Assembly: GCA_021772555.1 (NCBI GenBank)
Contig: JAJFLT010000198.1
Span: 1 to 8,876, forward strand
Direction: 5' to 3'
DNA length: 8,876 nt
DNA from: Opitutales bacterium
GTDB lineage: Bacteria > Verrucomicrobiota > Verrucomicrobiia > Opitutales > UBA2987
The position numbers and the translations under genes are program-made. Every line of letters starts with the position of its first letter. Position 1 is the stretch's first letter. Under the pieces are notes generated by a model that saw only the letters and a program-made list of their open reading frames with translations, had not been told where the DNA came from and ran no database searches. Of this stretch, positions 1 to 6,995 are shown piece by piece.

Positions 1-877
1 CAATGTGGGCAAATCGTCCATTTGCAACCGGCTCTTTAAATCCGACCGCCTGGTGGTTACGGAGGTGCCCGGCACCACTCGTGATTCGGTTTCCCTGGAC
101 CTGGATTATCGAAGTAAAGACGGTGACCTCTGGCCCTTTCGCCTGATGGATACGGCGGGGGTGCGCAAACGTGGAAAAATGAGTTCATCGGTGGAATTTT
201 TCTCCGCCTTGCGCTCCGAGGGTGCGATGGGGCAGGCGGATGTGGTTTTTCTTGTCCTCGACGCATTGAGCGGCGTGACCAAACAGGACAAGTCACTTGC
301 CGGACACATCGTCAGGTCGGGAAAAACCCTGGCCGTGGTGGTCAACAAATGGGACCTGGCCCTGGAATCGTTTCGGCAGGGATCCATCAAAGGCTACGAA
401 AACGAAAAGGATTTTCGCAAACAATACGGAGAGGCCATATACAAGGAATTGTTCTTTTTGCCGGACAGCCCGATTGTTTACGTCTCGGCCTTGGAAGGCT
501 TCGCCATTAGCAAAATCCTCCATTGTGCCAAGGAGTTGGACGGGATTCAATCGACCCAGCTTTCCACCCCCAAGGTCAACCGCCTGATCACCGGCATGAT
601 CGAAAGACAACGTCCACCCATCATCAAGGGTAAGCGTTTTAAAATTTATTACGCGGTGCAAACTGGATCGCGCCCTTTTCAAATCCGGTTGTTCTGCAAT
701 CAGGCGGCCAATCTAGACGATCGCTACCGCCGTTATCTGGAAAAAGGTTTCCATGCGGAATTCGACCTCAAAGGTTGTCCGGTGCGTTTCCAGTTGGTGG
801 GAAAACCGAAACGATCCAAGGATTTTTACTCGCCTCAGGCGGATAAGGATAAGAAAGATTTTAAGCGGAAGGGTTAA
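1..877 (+). CDS. der: Ribosome-assembly GTPase Der (EngA), C-terminal part; 5' end outside window
   Basis: Der is a tandem-GTPase protein that acts in the cytoplasm in late assembly of the 50S ribosomal subunit. The gene enters the window inside the P-loop of its second G domain: the first complete codon (position 2) begins NVGKSS. Counting from the Val codon at 5, the other G motifs are GTTRD (23-27), DTAGVRKR (49-56), NKWD (114-117) and SAL (161-163). DTAG followed by V-R-K-R is typical of the second G domain rather than the first. Residues about 200-267 form the KH-like RNA-binding domain (KIYYAVQ, then YRRYLEKGF), followed by a Lys-rich tail. The GTG at 5 codes for the P-loop valine and is not a start, so the first G domain must lie upstream. 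The stop (875-877) is only 9 bases before the fmt ATG, which suggests one transcript. Identification is secure. Confidence 0.95.
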   Translation, partial: NVGKSSICNRLFKSDRLVVTEVPGTTRDSVSLDLDYRSKDGDLWPFRLMDTAGVRKRGKMSSSVEFFSALRSEGAMGQADVVFLVLDALSGVTKQDKSLAGHIVRSGKTLAVVVNKWDLALESFRQGSIKGYENEKDFRKQYGEAIYKELFFLPDSPIVYVSALEGFAISKILHCAKELDGIQSTQLSTPKVNRLITGMIERQRPPIIKGKRFKIYYAVQTGSRPFQIRLFCNQAANLDDRYRRYLEKGFHAEFDLKGCPVRFQLVGKPKRSKDFYSPQADKDKKDFKRKG

Positions 878-886
878 TTTTTGCGC

Positions 887-1885
887 ATGGAAGTTGCGAG
901 AGCAGTCTTTATGGGCTCCGAGTCCATCGCCCTTCCCATGTTGGAGGATCTGGTTTGCGGCCAGAGTGGAAAAGTCCTTCTGACGGGCGTTTTCACAGGG
1001 GCGGACAAGCCCTCTGGTCGCGGTTTAAAGCTGAAACCGAATCCCATTAAAATTTGGGCCCAGGAACAAGGTATTGCCATTCGGCAACCCGAGAGAATTG
1101 ACCCATCCGATGTAGAATGGCTGAAAAATGTTGGATGCGATCTTTTGCTGGTGATGTCCTACGGGCACATTTTGAAGCAGGATGTTCTGGATTTGCCGCC
1201 ACTGGGTGCATTGAACCTGCACACCTCGCTCCTGCCCGCCTACCGCGGCCCCGCCCCCATCGAAGCCGCCATTGCCAATGGTGAAAAAGAATCGGGCGTA
1301 ACCCTTATGGAGATGGTTCCCAAAGTGGATGCCGGTTCCATCCTCGATTGTGAAAAAGTTCCCATCTGTTCGTGGGACACCTCCGCCGACCTGCGGGAAA
1401 AACTGGGCCTGGCCTGTGTGCCCCTCATCCGTAGGTGCCTGCCCGCCATTTTGAAAGGCGAGGCGGTGTCACAGGAACAGGATTCAGCGCGGGCATCCTT
1501 CACGCGGCTATTGGGAAAAAGCGACGGTTGCCTCGATTTCGGTAAATCGGCGGTGGAACTGACCGACCGCATACGGGCCTTACTGCCCTGGCCGGGTTGC
1601 TACTTTGAACACCAGGGGATGCGTATTAAAGTAGGTCGGGCTGATGTGGTTGAGGGAATCATAGGTGGCAAACCGGGTGAAGTTTTGGAGGCCGGAGGCA
1701 AAACCCTGGCAGTCTCGACCGGAAAAAGCGTTTTGCGGTTTTTGGCATTGCAACGACCGGGTGGAAAGATGCTTCCGGTGGACGATTTTCTGAGAGGATT
1801 TCCCATTCCGGCCAAAACCGTGCTTAGCGGTGGAGAGATGTCAGCCCTGAGTTCCTCGAAACCCTTCCCGAAACGCAAAAAGTAG
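887..1885 (+). CDS. fmt: Methionyl-tRNA formyltransferase
   Basis: The enzyme transfers a formyl group from 10-formyltetrahydrofolate to initiator Met-tRNA in the cytoplasm. Numbering from ATG 887 (332 aa), the catalytic triad is visible as N110 and H112 in LNLHTSLLPAYRGPAP and D148 in KVDAGSIL. An earlier GADKPSGRG segment (about 39-47) matches the substrate loop of the family. The C-terminal tRNA-binding domain starts near LLGKSDGCLDF and contains the family's RALLPWPGC stretch. The length is slightly above the usual 310-320 aa, with a short basic tail ending KPFPKRKK. Start choice is uncertain: TTG 881 is in frame two codons earlier and sits 7 bases after GGAAGGG (867-873), while ATG 887 sits 13 bases after it. 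I prefer the ATG. The gene follows der almost directly. Confidence 0.95.
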   Translation: MEVARAVFMGSESIALPMLEDLVCGQSGKVLLTGVFTGADKPSGRGLKLKPNPIKIWAQEQGIAIRQPERIDPSDVEWLKNVGCDLLLVMSYGHILKQDVLDLPPLGALNLHTSLLPAYRGPAPIEAAIANGEKESGVTLMEMVPKVDAGSILDCEKVPICSWDTSADLREKLGLACVPLIRRCLPAILKGEAVSQEQDSARASFTRLLGKSDGCLDFGKSAVELTDRIRALLPWPGCYFEHQGMRIKVGRADVVEGIIGGKPGEVLEAGGKTLAVSTGKSVLRFLALQRPGGKMLPVDDFLRGFPIPAKTVLSGGEMSALSSSKPFPKRKK

Positions 1886-1906
1886 GTTTCTAATCCGACG
1901 AATCAT

Positions 1907-1936
1907 TTGACAATCACAGACAGAGAAAGTTTACCT
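1907..1936 (+). promoter_or_regulatory. Possible sigma70-type promoter upstream of the LysM gene
   Basis: A perfect -35 hexamer TTGACA lies at 1907-1912 in the 77-base gap between fmt and the LysM gene. At the right distance (17-18 bases) there is only a poor -10 sequence (TTTACC or TTACCT, about 1930-1936). An inverted repeat ACCTTT-AA-AAAGGT (1934-1947) follows at once and would lie near the transcription start or in the leader. The -35 is convincing as a string but the -10 is not, so this is a weak call. It could let the LysM-parB-secG part be transcribed independently of der-fmt. Confidence 0.25.
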
Positions 1937-1962
1937 TTAAAAAGGTTTTCAAGAGCAGTCTT

Positions 1963-2616
1963 ATGTTCAGTGCCAAAAGAATAATTTTAATTTTTATCCT
2001 GCCTCTGGCAGGGATGCTTGTTTTAGTTCATCCGGCTCATTCGGCATTGCTGAAAAGCTCTCCCAAAACCATCGATAACAGTAAGGTCGAGTTGGCCAAC
2101 ATGAAGGAGGATGTATCCGTCCTGCGGCAACAGGTGGCCCGGTTGAATCTGGAATTGGAAAGGCTTTCGAGGGAAAATCGGGAACTGAGAACTTTGCTTC
2201 GGACCCGTCTGGAGGAACAGAAAAAAAGCCTCTCACGATATGCCACCGCAGTCGAACTGAGCAACCGGATGGCCACCGTCAGCCAGGAATTGAACGCCCG
2301 TCTGGATGCGGAAAAGTCCGATATTATCCGCGAAGTGAGCGGCCAGATGGAACGATTGGCCAACCAAACCCAGGAAGCTATGAAAGCCTTGGCGGAATCG
2401 GTGGCGGCGAAACCGGAAATCAATGTTGCCCGGTCCTTTTCCGAGGATTATCCGAAAGAAGGGGTTGCCTATACGGTGGAAACCGGAGACACCTTATCGG
2501 CCATCGCACAAAAATTTCATTCCACGGTGGCTGATATCCAGAATGCCAACAAAATCGCCAATCCCAAAGAATTGAGGGCGGGCCAAACGATCTTCGTGCC
2601 CCAATCGGGAAATTAA
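1963..2616 (+). CDS. Secreted coiled-coil protein with C-terminal LysM domain
   Basis: This is a predicted exported protein of 217 aa. Residues 1-28 form a signal peptide: basic SAKR, a hydrophobic core IILIFILPLAGMLVLV, then a probable cleavage after AHS or HSA. Residues about 40-145 are rich in Glu, Arg, Gln and Leu with heptad-like spacing (VSVLRQQVARLNLELERL), which suggests a long coiled coil. Residues 169-213 are one LysM domain (YTVETGDTLSAIAQKF to LRAGQTIFVP), a fold that binds the N-acetylglucosamine-containing glycan of peptidoglycan. No catalytic domain is present, so it is more likely a wall-anchored scaffold or adaptor than a hydrolase. It sits 77 bases after fmt and 25 bases before parB. 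No strong Shine-Dalgarno precedes ATG 1963. The LysM call is sure; the cellular role is unknown. Confidence 0.9.
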   Translation: MFSAKRIILIFILPLAGMLVLVHPAHSALLKSSPKTIDNSKVELANMKEDVSVLRQQVARLNLELERLSRENRELRTLLRTRLEEQKKSLSRYATAVELSNRMATVSQELNARLDAEKSDIIREVSGQMERLANQTQEAMKALAESVAAKPEINVARSFSEDYPKEGVAYTVETGDTLSAIAQKFHSTVADIQNANKIANPKELRAGQTIFVPQSGN

Positions 2617-2641
2617 AGAAAAGAGAATTTTTTATTTTTTT

Positions 2642-3634
2642 ATGGCAGCGACAAAAAAACGTTTGGGCCGGGGGCTGGGCAGCCTGATTTCCGGAGGTGT
2701 GACCCGGTCCGTCCCGGGAGCTAAAAAAGCGACAAAAAAAACTGCCGGAAAAAGCGGTTCCGCCAAAGGCGGCGCTAAAACCCGTAAGAAAAATCCGAAG
2801 GCTGCCAAAAAACCGCCCACGGCCGGCCAAAGTCTTTCCACGGGAGGCGAATTCAGAGAGATCTCCATAGATCGCATTACCCCCAATCCGTATCAGCCAA
2901 GGCGTGAAATCGCCGCCGGCCAGGTGGGGGAATTAGCCGAGAGTATTCGCTCTGAAGGCCTCTTGCAGCCGATTGTGGTGCGGGAGGTCGACGGCGAATT
3001 TCAGATTATCGCTGGGGAGCGCCGTTTTCGGGCCTGCCAAAAGTTGAAGTTGAAAAAAATTCCCGCCCGGGTGGTGGTGGCCAGCGATGCTTCCAGCGCT
3101 GCCATGTCCTTGATCGAGAATTTGCAGCGCGAGGGGCTCAACCCGATTGAGGAGGCACGCGGTTATGCCAGCCTCATACGGGACTTCGACCTGACCCAGG
3201 AGGGCGTTTCCGAGCGTGTTGGCAAAGGCCGGGCGACGGTCGCCAATTCCCTCCGTCTGTTGCAACTGGAAGGGGAAATCCAGGGCTACCTGAGCAAAGG
3301 CCTCTTATCCGTCGGGCACGCCAAAGTTCTGCTCGGAATCGAGGACGACGGCCAGCGATTGCTCATAGCGCGCCGCATTATTGAGGCCGGACTTAGTGTG
3401 CGCGAGCTGGAGCGTGTGGCCCGTCGTTACCGCGAGGGGAAAAACCTGACCGGTTCCAAGCAGAGACCGGCCTCGGAATCCACAGCCATAAAGGCGGTGG
3501 AAAACCAACTGGAACTTCGTTTCAACACCAAGGTCAAAGTCCGTCATACGCCAAAAAAAGGGCGTATCGTGATCGAGTATTACGGCAATGACGACTTGCA
3601 ACGGATTTTGGAAAAACTGGGCGTCAACGCCTGA
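2642..3634 (+). CDS. parB: Chromosome-partitioning protein ParB (Spo0J family)
   Basis: ParB binds parS sites near the replication origin, spreads as a CTP-dependent DNA clamp, and stimulates the ParA ATPase. All family parts are visible in the 330 residues. The N-terminal KRLGRGLGSLI peptide (6-16) matches the ParA-contacting motif. PNPYQPR (81-87), GERRFRA (125-131) and ENLQREGLNPIEEA (159-172) form the CTP-binding/clamp domain. A helix-turn-helix lies around 185-206 (TQEGVSERVGKGRATVANSL), and a C-terminal dimerisation domain spans about 280-330. Residues 24-60 are an unusually long basic linker rich in Lys, Ala and Gly. No parA lies in the window, and both neighbours are envelope genes. 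ATG 2642 has no good Shine-Dalgarno and follows a U-rich run. Alternative plasmid ParB or Noc identities are less likely, given the chromosomal housekeeping context. Confidence 0.95.
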   Translation: MAATKKRLGRGLGSLISGGVTRSVPGAKKATKKTAGKSGSAKGGAKTRKKNPKAAKKPPTAGQSLSTGGEFREISIDRITPNPYQPRREIAAGQVGELAESIRSEGLLQPIVVREVDGEFQIIAGERRFRACQKLKLKKIPARVVVASDASSAAMSLIENLQREGLNPIEEARGYASLIRDFDLTQEGVSERVGKGRATVANSLRLLQLEGEIQGYLSKGLLSVGHAKVLLGIEDDGQRLLIARRIIEAGLSVRELERVARRYREGKNLTGSKQRPASESTAIKAVENQLELRFNTKVKVRHTPKKGRIVIEYYGNDDLQRILEKLGVNA

Positions 3635-3760
3635 TATTCGATTGCCATCACGCTAATAACCAAGTTCCAGTCATTAATATCTTGATTCTTGCCATCATAT
3701 TTGCATTTTCGCCTCTCCGCCTTTCATAGATAATCGATCCACCCAAACCGGATAAAAAAA
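3635..3760 (+). other. Intergenic gap between parB and secG with a 9-base direct repeat
   Basis: This 126-base gap is more AT-rich than the flanking genes. It contains two copies of TTGCCATCA, at 3642-3650 and 3689-3697, spaced 47 bases start to start. A GATAAT hexamer at 3729-3734 could be a -10 element for secG, but no good -35 lies 16-18 bases upstream of it. No hairpin with a T-run was found, so there is no sign of a terminator after parB. A gap of this size suggests that secG may have its own promoter; that is an inference. Confidence 0.35.
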
Positions 3761-4249
3761 ATGGGCTCCATCCTTTCAGCATTTTTCACACTCCTCTTAA
3801 TATTGGTCAGCTTGGTTCTGATTTTTCTGGTTCTTTTGCAAAGGGCCAACACCAACGCAGGATTGGGCACGGCTTTTGGCGGAGGTCTGGCGGAGTCCAC
3901 CTTCGGGGCCGATGCCGGTGGTTTGCTGAAAAAGTGGACTTTCTTCGCTACGGTGGCCTTTTTTGTGCTCAGTCTCGGGTTGTATCTGGGTTATATCTCG
4001 GGCGCGGGCGGACCGCAGGTGGAAGAAGGTGCTTTACCGGCCAGCATCTCCGAAACCATTCCAACGCCGATTTCCTTGCCGGACGCGAATGCGGGCGACG
4101 ATTTAGGCGTGCCAGCCATGTTGCAAACCCCCGACCTTGAAGCTGCACTAGAGGCTCCAGCAGAATCGGCTACCGTGCCGGCGGAAGAATCTTCGGCAGC
4201 AGCGGAGGAATCCGGGGAATCCGCAGAGGATGATCCCAACCAGAATTGA
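3761..4249 (+). CDS. secG: Preprotein translocase subunit SecG with extended acidic C-terminal tail
   Basis: SecG is the small inner-membrane partner of SecY and SecE that assists SecA-driven protein export. The 162-aa product has two hydrophobic helices (about 5-27 and 58-80). Between them is the family's Gly-rich loop: GLGTAFGGGLAESTFGADAGG (34-54), followed by LLKKWTFF. This arrangement is diagnostic. The remainder, about 83-162, is a low-complexity tail rich in Ala, Glu, Pro and Ser with almost no basic residues, and it nearly doubles the usual 70-120 aa length. The tail should lie outside the membrane, and with two helices it would be on the same side as the N-terminus. ATG 3761 follows an A-run with only a weak GGAT upstream. 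The last 20 bases overlap the probable start of the next gene in another frame, consistent with coupled translation. Confidence 0.9.
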   Translation: MGSILSAFFTLLLILVSLVLIFLVLLQRANTNAGLGTAFGGGLAESTFGADAGGLLKKWTFFATVAFFVLSLGLYLGYISGAGGPQVEEGALPASISETIPTPISLPDANAGDDLGVPAMLQTPDLEAALEAPAESATVPAEESSAAAEESGESAEDDPNQN

Positions 4250-5174
4250 TTCAGGCTCGGGCTCCCTGAAGGAAGTCATTACAATTTCCAAGCGGGGAGG
4301 GCGTTGGCTCCTGCCGGGTTTTCCGATTTTCATGATATTGCTCGTGCTGGCCCACGGGTTGCTGGGGGCGGATGAAACATTGCAGTCCCGGCCACATGTT
4401 TCCCCAGAGGGAGAATTGGATCTTCTTGAGGCGGCGAAAGTTCTGGATGATTTCCGCAACCAGAGATTGGGCGGTGATTACAGCTTCAAATTTGAATTGA
4501 GGCACATGCCCCGGAGAGGATCCACGACAACCTATAGGGGACAGCTTTGGGGAAGCTGGAGTGCAACCGGGGCGCAGACGAAGGTTATCATACCAGGTAA
4601 TGAAGGCAGAAAGCCCCTGACTCTATTAGTGCATAACGGCCTCCAACCGAAAGTCTGGAGCCTGAAAAAAAATCCGACCGCAAAAGCCCGGGAATTGACG
4701 GGGGGAGAATTATTTGAACCGCTTTTGCCCGGGTTGATCGTCACACCTTTCGATTTGCAGATGCCGTTCATATATTGGACCGATTATGAATTCGAAGGGA
4801 AAACCAAAAAACTGGGTCGAACGTTATTCGCTTTTCTCATGCATCCTCCTGTCTCCATGGCAAAACAGAATCCGGACTTGGGCGCGGTGCGCATTTTTTT
4901 GGAGGGGAAAAGCCGTCAATGGTTGAAGGCTGAACTGGTGGACAGGGAAGGCCGACCTTTGAAGTCTTTCAAAATCATCAGTGTAAAAAGAATGGGAAAG
5001 GAGGGGTTTCCTAAAACCATCGATTTTTTTGATGAGCGCTCGCGTTCCAAAACCCGATTCAGGGTGACCGCTGCCGCTCTCGGCCAGAAGTTTTCGAGGG
5101 ATTATTTTGTTCCGGAACAATTGGCGGAGCCTGCTCCCGTCGTATTGCCGGAAGCTTTCACGGACATAAATTAA
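4230..5174 (+). CDS. Predicted exported LolA-like (outer membrane lipoprotein-sorting family) protein
   Basis: Up to 314 aa, with one hydrophobic segment (about 26-46, FPIFMILLVLAHGLLGA) that reads as a signal peptide with cleavage near LGA-DE. The mature part alternates short polar and hydrophobic stretches as in beta-rich proteins. It includes TYRGQLWGSW (101-110), VTPFDLQMPFIYWTDYEFEG (171-190), LGRTLFAFLMHPP (195-207) and late SVKRMGKEGFPKTIDFFDER (251-270). This layout resembles the uncharacterised COG2834-type, LolA/LolB-like beta-sheet proteins that carry or sense lipidated molecules in the periplasm. The family assignment is by eye and moderate. ATG 4230 overlaps secG by 20 bases and has GGGGA 11 bases upstream, but it gives a long polar N-region; ATG 4332 would give a short signal peptide but has no ribosome site. 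The gene ends 7 bases before the convergent ABC gene. Confidence 0.6.
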   Translation: MIPTRIDSGSGSLKEVITISKRGGRWLLPGFPIFMILLVLAHGLLGADETLQSRPHVSPEGELDLLEAAKVLDDFRNQRLGGDYSFKFELRHMPRRGSTTTYRGQLWGSWSATGAQTKVIIPGNEGRKPLTLLVHNGLQPKVWSLKKNPTAKARELTGGELFEPLLPGLIVTPFDLQMPFIYWTDYEFEGKTKKLGRTLFAFLMHPPVSMAKQNPDLGAVRIFLEGKSRQWLKAELVDREGRPLKSFKIISVKRMGKEGFPKTIDFFDERSRSKTRFRVTAAALGQKFSRDYFVPEQLAEPAPVVLPEAFTDIN

Positions 5175-5181
5175 TTCCTTG

Positions 5182-6321
5182 TCAGGAAGCTTTTTTAAGA
5201 ACTTCTCCGGAAACGGGATCGAAGAGGTGGCCACGTGTGATGTTAAACTCGACCGCCACCGTCTCGCTGATTTGATAGCGCCTGCTGGCCTCGATTCTGG
5301 CGATAAAAGCATGTTCCCCTGTGTGCAGGTGCAGGTGCGTTTCCGCGCCCATCGTTTCGGAAACCTCCAACTTGGCGTTTACCGCCGTATGCCGTTCACT
5401 GGTGGCGCCATTTACGGTTTCTTTAACATCTTCGGGACGAATTCCAAAAACGACCTCTTTGTTTGAATAATTTTTCGCCACTTGAGCCAAGTCGTCCGTC
5501 AGTCTTAAGCGAACGGCGGAACCAGTTGCATTGTTTTCAGAAAAATAAAAATGCTCGCCTTCATGCTCCACTGTTCCAGGCAGGAAATTCATGGGCGGAC
5601 TGCCAATAAAACCGGCCACGAACATATTTTCGGGATTATTGTATAAAGTCAGCGGATCCGCCGTCTGCATAATTTTGCCTTCGTCCATGACGGTGATGCG
5701 ATCACCCATGGTCATGGCTTCCACCTGGTCATGGGTGACGTAGATCATGGTCGAATCGAGCCGCTGGTGCAGTTTGCATAATTCCTTCCGCATGGAGCCC
5801 CTCATTTTCGCGTCGAGGTTGGAGAGCGGTTCGTCGAAAAGAAACACTTTGGGTTTGCGGACAATGGCGCGGCCCACGGCGACTCTCTGTTGCTGGCCGC
5901 CGGAAAGCGCTTTGGGTTTTCTATCCAGCAATTCTTCGATATTGAGAATCTGGGCCGCTTCCCCCACTCGCCGCCGAATCTCTTCTTTGGAAAGCTTCAT
6001 CAACTTTAACCCGAAAGCCATATTGTCGTAAACGCTCATGTGGGGATACAAGGCGTAGTTTTGAAAAACCATGGCAATATCTCGGTCCTTGGGGAGAACA
6101 TCGTTAACCACCCGATCTTCGATGTAAATTGCGCCCGAAGTCACTTCTTCGAGACCGGCAATCATGCGCAAACTGGTGGATTTTCCACAACCTGAAGGTC
6201 CCACCAAAACCATGAATTCACGGTCCTCGATATTGAGATTGATTGCATTGACGGCGCGAACGGATTTGTTTTTTGCGCCAGTGAAATCTTTAACCAAATT
6301 CTCTAAAACTACTCTTGCCAT
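5182..6321 (-). CDS. ugpC: ABC transporter ATP-binding protein, MalK/UgpC (CUT1 sugar importer) type
   Basis: This is the cytoplasmic ATPase subunit that powers binding-protein-dependent import, usually of oligosaccharides or glycerol-3-phosphate. All nucleotide-binding elements are intact in the 379 aa: Walker [10 protein letters not shown] (41-49), Q-loop Gln87, signature LSGGQQQ (139-145), Walker B VFLFDEP (159-165), D-loop SNLD (167-170) and switch His197 in [15 protein letters not shown] (237-246) marks the start of the C-terminal regulatory OB/TOBE part, with FGIRPEDV (292-299) inside it; both are typical of MalK, UgpC, MsmK and MsiK. Substrate cannot be told from the ATPase, so the symbol names the subfamily only. 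No permease or solute-binding gene is adjacent, so it may serve transporters encoded elsewhere. ATG 6321 follows a run of seven U with no near Shine-Dalgarno; no other start fits. Confidence 0.9.
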   Translation of the reverse strand: MARVVLENLVKDFTGAKNKSVRAVNAINLNIEDREFMVLVGPSGCGKSTSLRMIAGLEEVTSGAIYIEDRVVNDVLPKDRDIAMVFQNYALYPHMSVYDNMAFGLKLMKLSKEEIRRRVGEAAQILNIEELLDRKPKALSGGQQQRVAVGRAIVRKPKVFLFDEPLSNLDAKMRGSMRKELCKLHQRLDSTMIYVTHDQVEAMTMGDRITVMDEGKIMQTADPLTLYNNPENMFVAGFIGSPPMNFLPGTVEHEGEHFYFSENNATGSAVRLRLTDDLAQVAKNYSNKEVVFGIRPEDVKETVNGATSERHTAVNAKLEVSETMGAETHLHLHTGEHAFIARIEASRRYQISETVAVEFNITRGHLFDPVSGEVLKKAS

Positions 6322-6995
6322 AAAAAAACGGGATTGTGAAAGTTTTTTCCTCTACGCGCCCAGCAAATGAAATACGCATTTGAATGTAAAGGATTATCGA
6401 ACGCCGATAGAGCGATCATTCCTTTTTGCAACCGATTGAAACATAAAATGCATTTTTGAAGAAGAGTGAATTTCTTAACCTGCTTCAAAACCCATTTATC
6501 TCGGTTTAGAAAGATAGAAAAAGCTGCCTTCGAGAATGACAAAAAGACGAAAAAATTCAATATGGGAAACTTCCGAATAGGTTCTAATAATAACGCTTAA
6601 AAAATATTCAGACATTCATGCAATTGAAATTCAGAAGCGATAAGATTTATGTTGAATTTTTTTCATAAACCGTTAAGTGTTGTCACGATTATTAAAAATC
6701 GGTGGATGCGAAAAAAAATGGGGTTTTAAAAAACGCATGTTGAAACAACCATAAAGCCAACGCTTTTAAGATTTTATACGGATTTAAATCATGGAATTTT
6801 TCGATTGAATCGCCGACACAAAACAAAATTGAATTTCTTGAAAATTGAAGAACGGGCCCAAAAAAATCCAAACGTTTTTAATTTTTTTTACTTTTTCAAT
6901 CTGCAGATTCTAGCAGGAAAATAGAATTTCAAAATTAATATTTTCTCACAAAATAATTTCCTGACAAAAACCTAACACAAAACGGTAAGTTAAAC
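6322..6995. other. Long AT-rich divergent spacer without a convincing gene
   Basis: These 674 bases separate the ABC gene (-) from the histone-like gene (+). Hand counts on several 60-base rows give 25-35% G+C, well below the genes on either side. There are many A- or T-runs of six or more, for example around 6657, 6711, 6860 and 6883. Palindromes include AAAATGCATTTT (6445-6456) and GATTTAAATC (6781-6790). An inverted repeat TTTTGAAG/CTTCAAAA (6454-6461, 6483-6490) encloses AAGA/TCTT. A possible promoter for the + gene is TTCAAA (6928-6933), 18 bases, AATAAT (6952-6957), but such matches are cheap in AT-rich DNA. No GC-rich hairpin plus T-run, tRNA or credible reading frame was found. It should hold both divergent promoters and could hide a small RNA. 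Confidence 0.6.

Noticed and set aside
881..886. TTG 881 as the fmt start
   Set aside because: Its spacing to GGAAGGG is good, but ATG two codons later is the more usual start codon; not excluded.
5188..5207. Possible bidirectional terminator between the convergent LolA-like and ABC genes (GAAG...CTTC around a T-run)
   Set aside because: The stem is only 4 bp plus mismatches, the T-run sits in the loop, and it lies within the last ABC codons.
5232..5237. CACGTG, the centre of a parS site
   Set aside because: The flanking bases do not match parS and it lies inside the ABC coding region.
4824..5312. 162-aa minus-strand frame opposite the LolA-like gene
   Set aside because: It overlaps both better-supported genes and shows no family features; a shadow frame.
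6181..6189. DnaA-box-like TTTTCCACA (8 of 9 to TTATCCACA)
   Set aside because: A single copy that encodes part of the Walker A motif (CGK) of the ABC gene; no cluster that would suggest an origin.
6309..6560. 83-aa frame on the minus strand upstream of the ABC gene
   Set aside because: It overlaps the ABC start codon in another frame, lies in AT-rich spacer DNA, and shows no recognisable motif or ribosome site.
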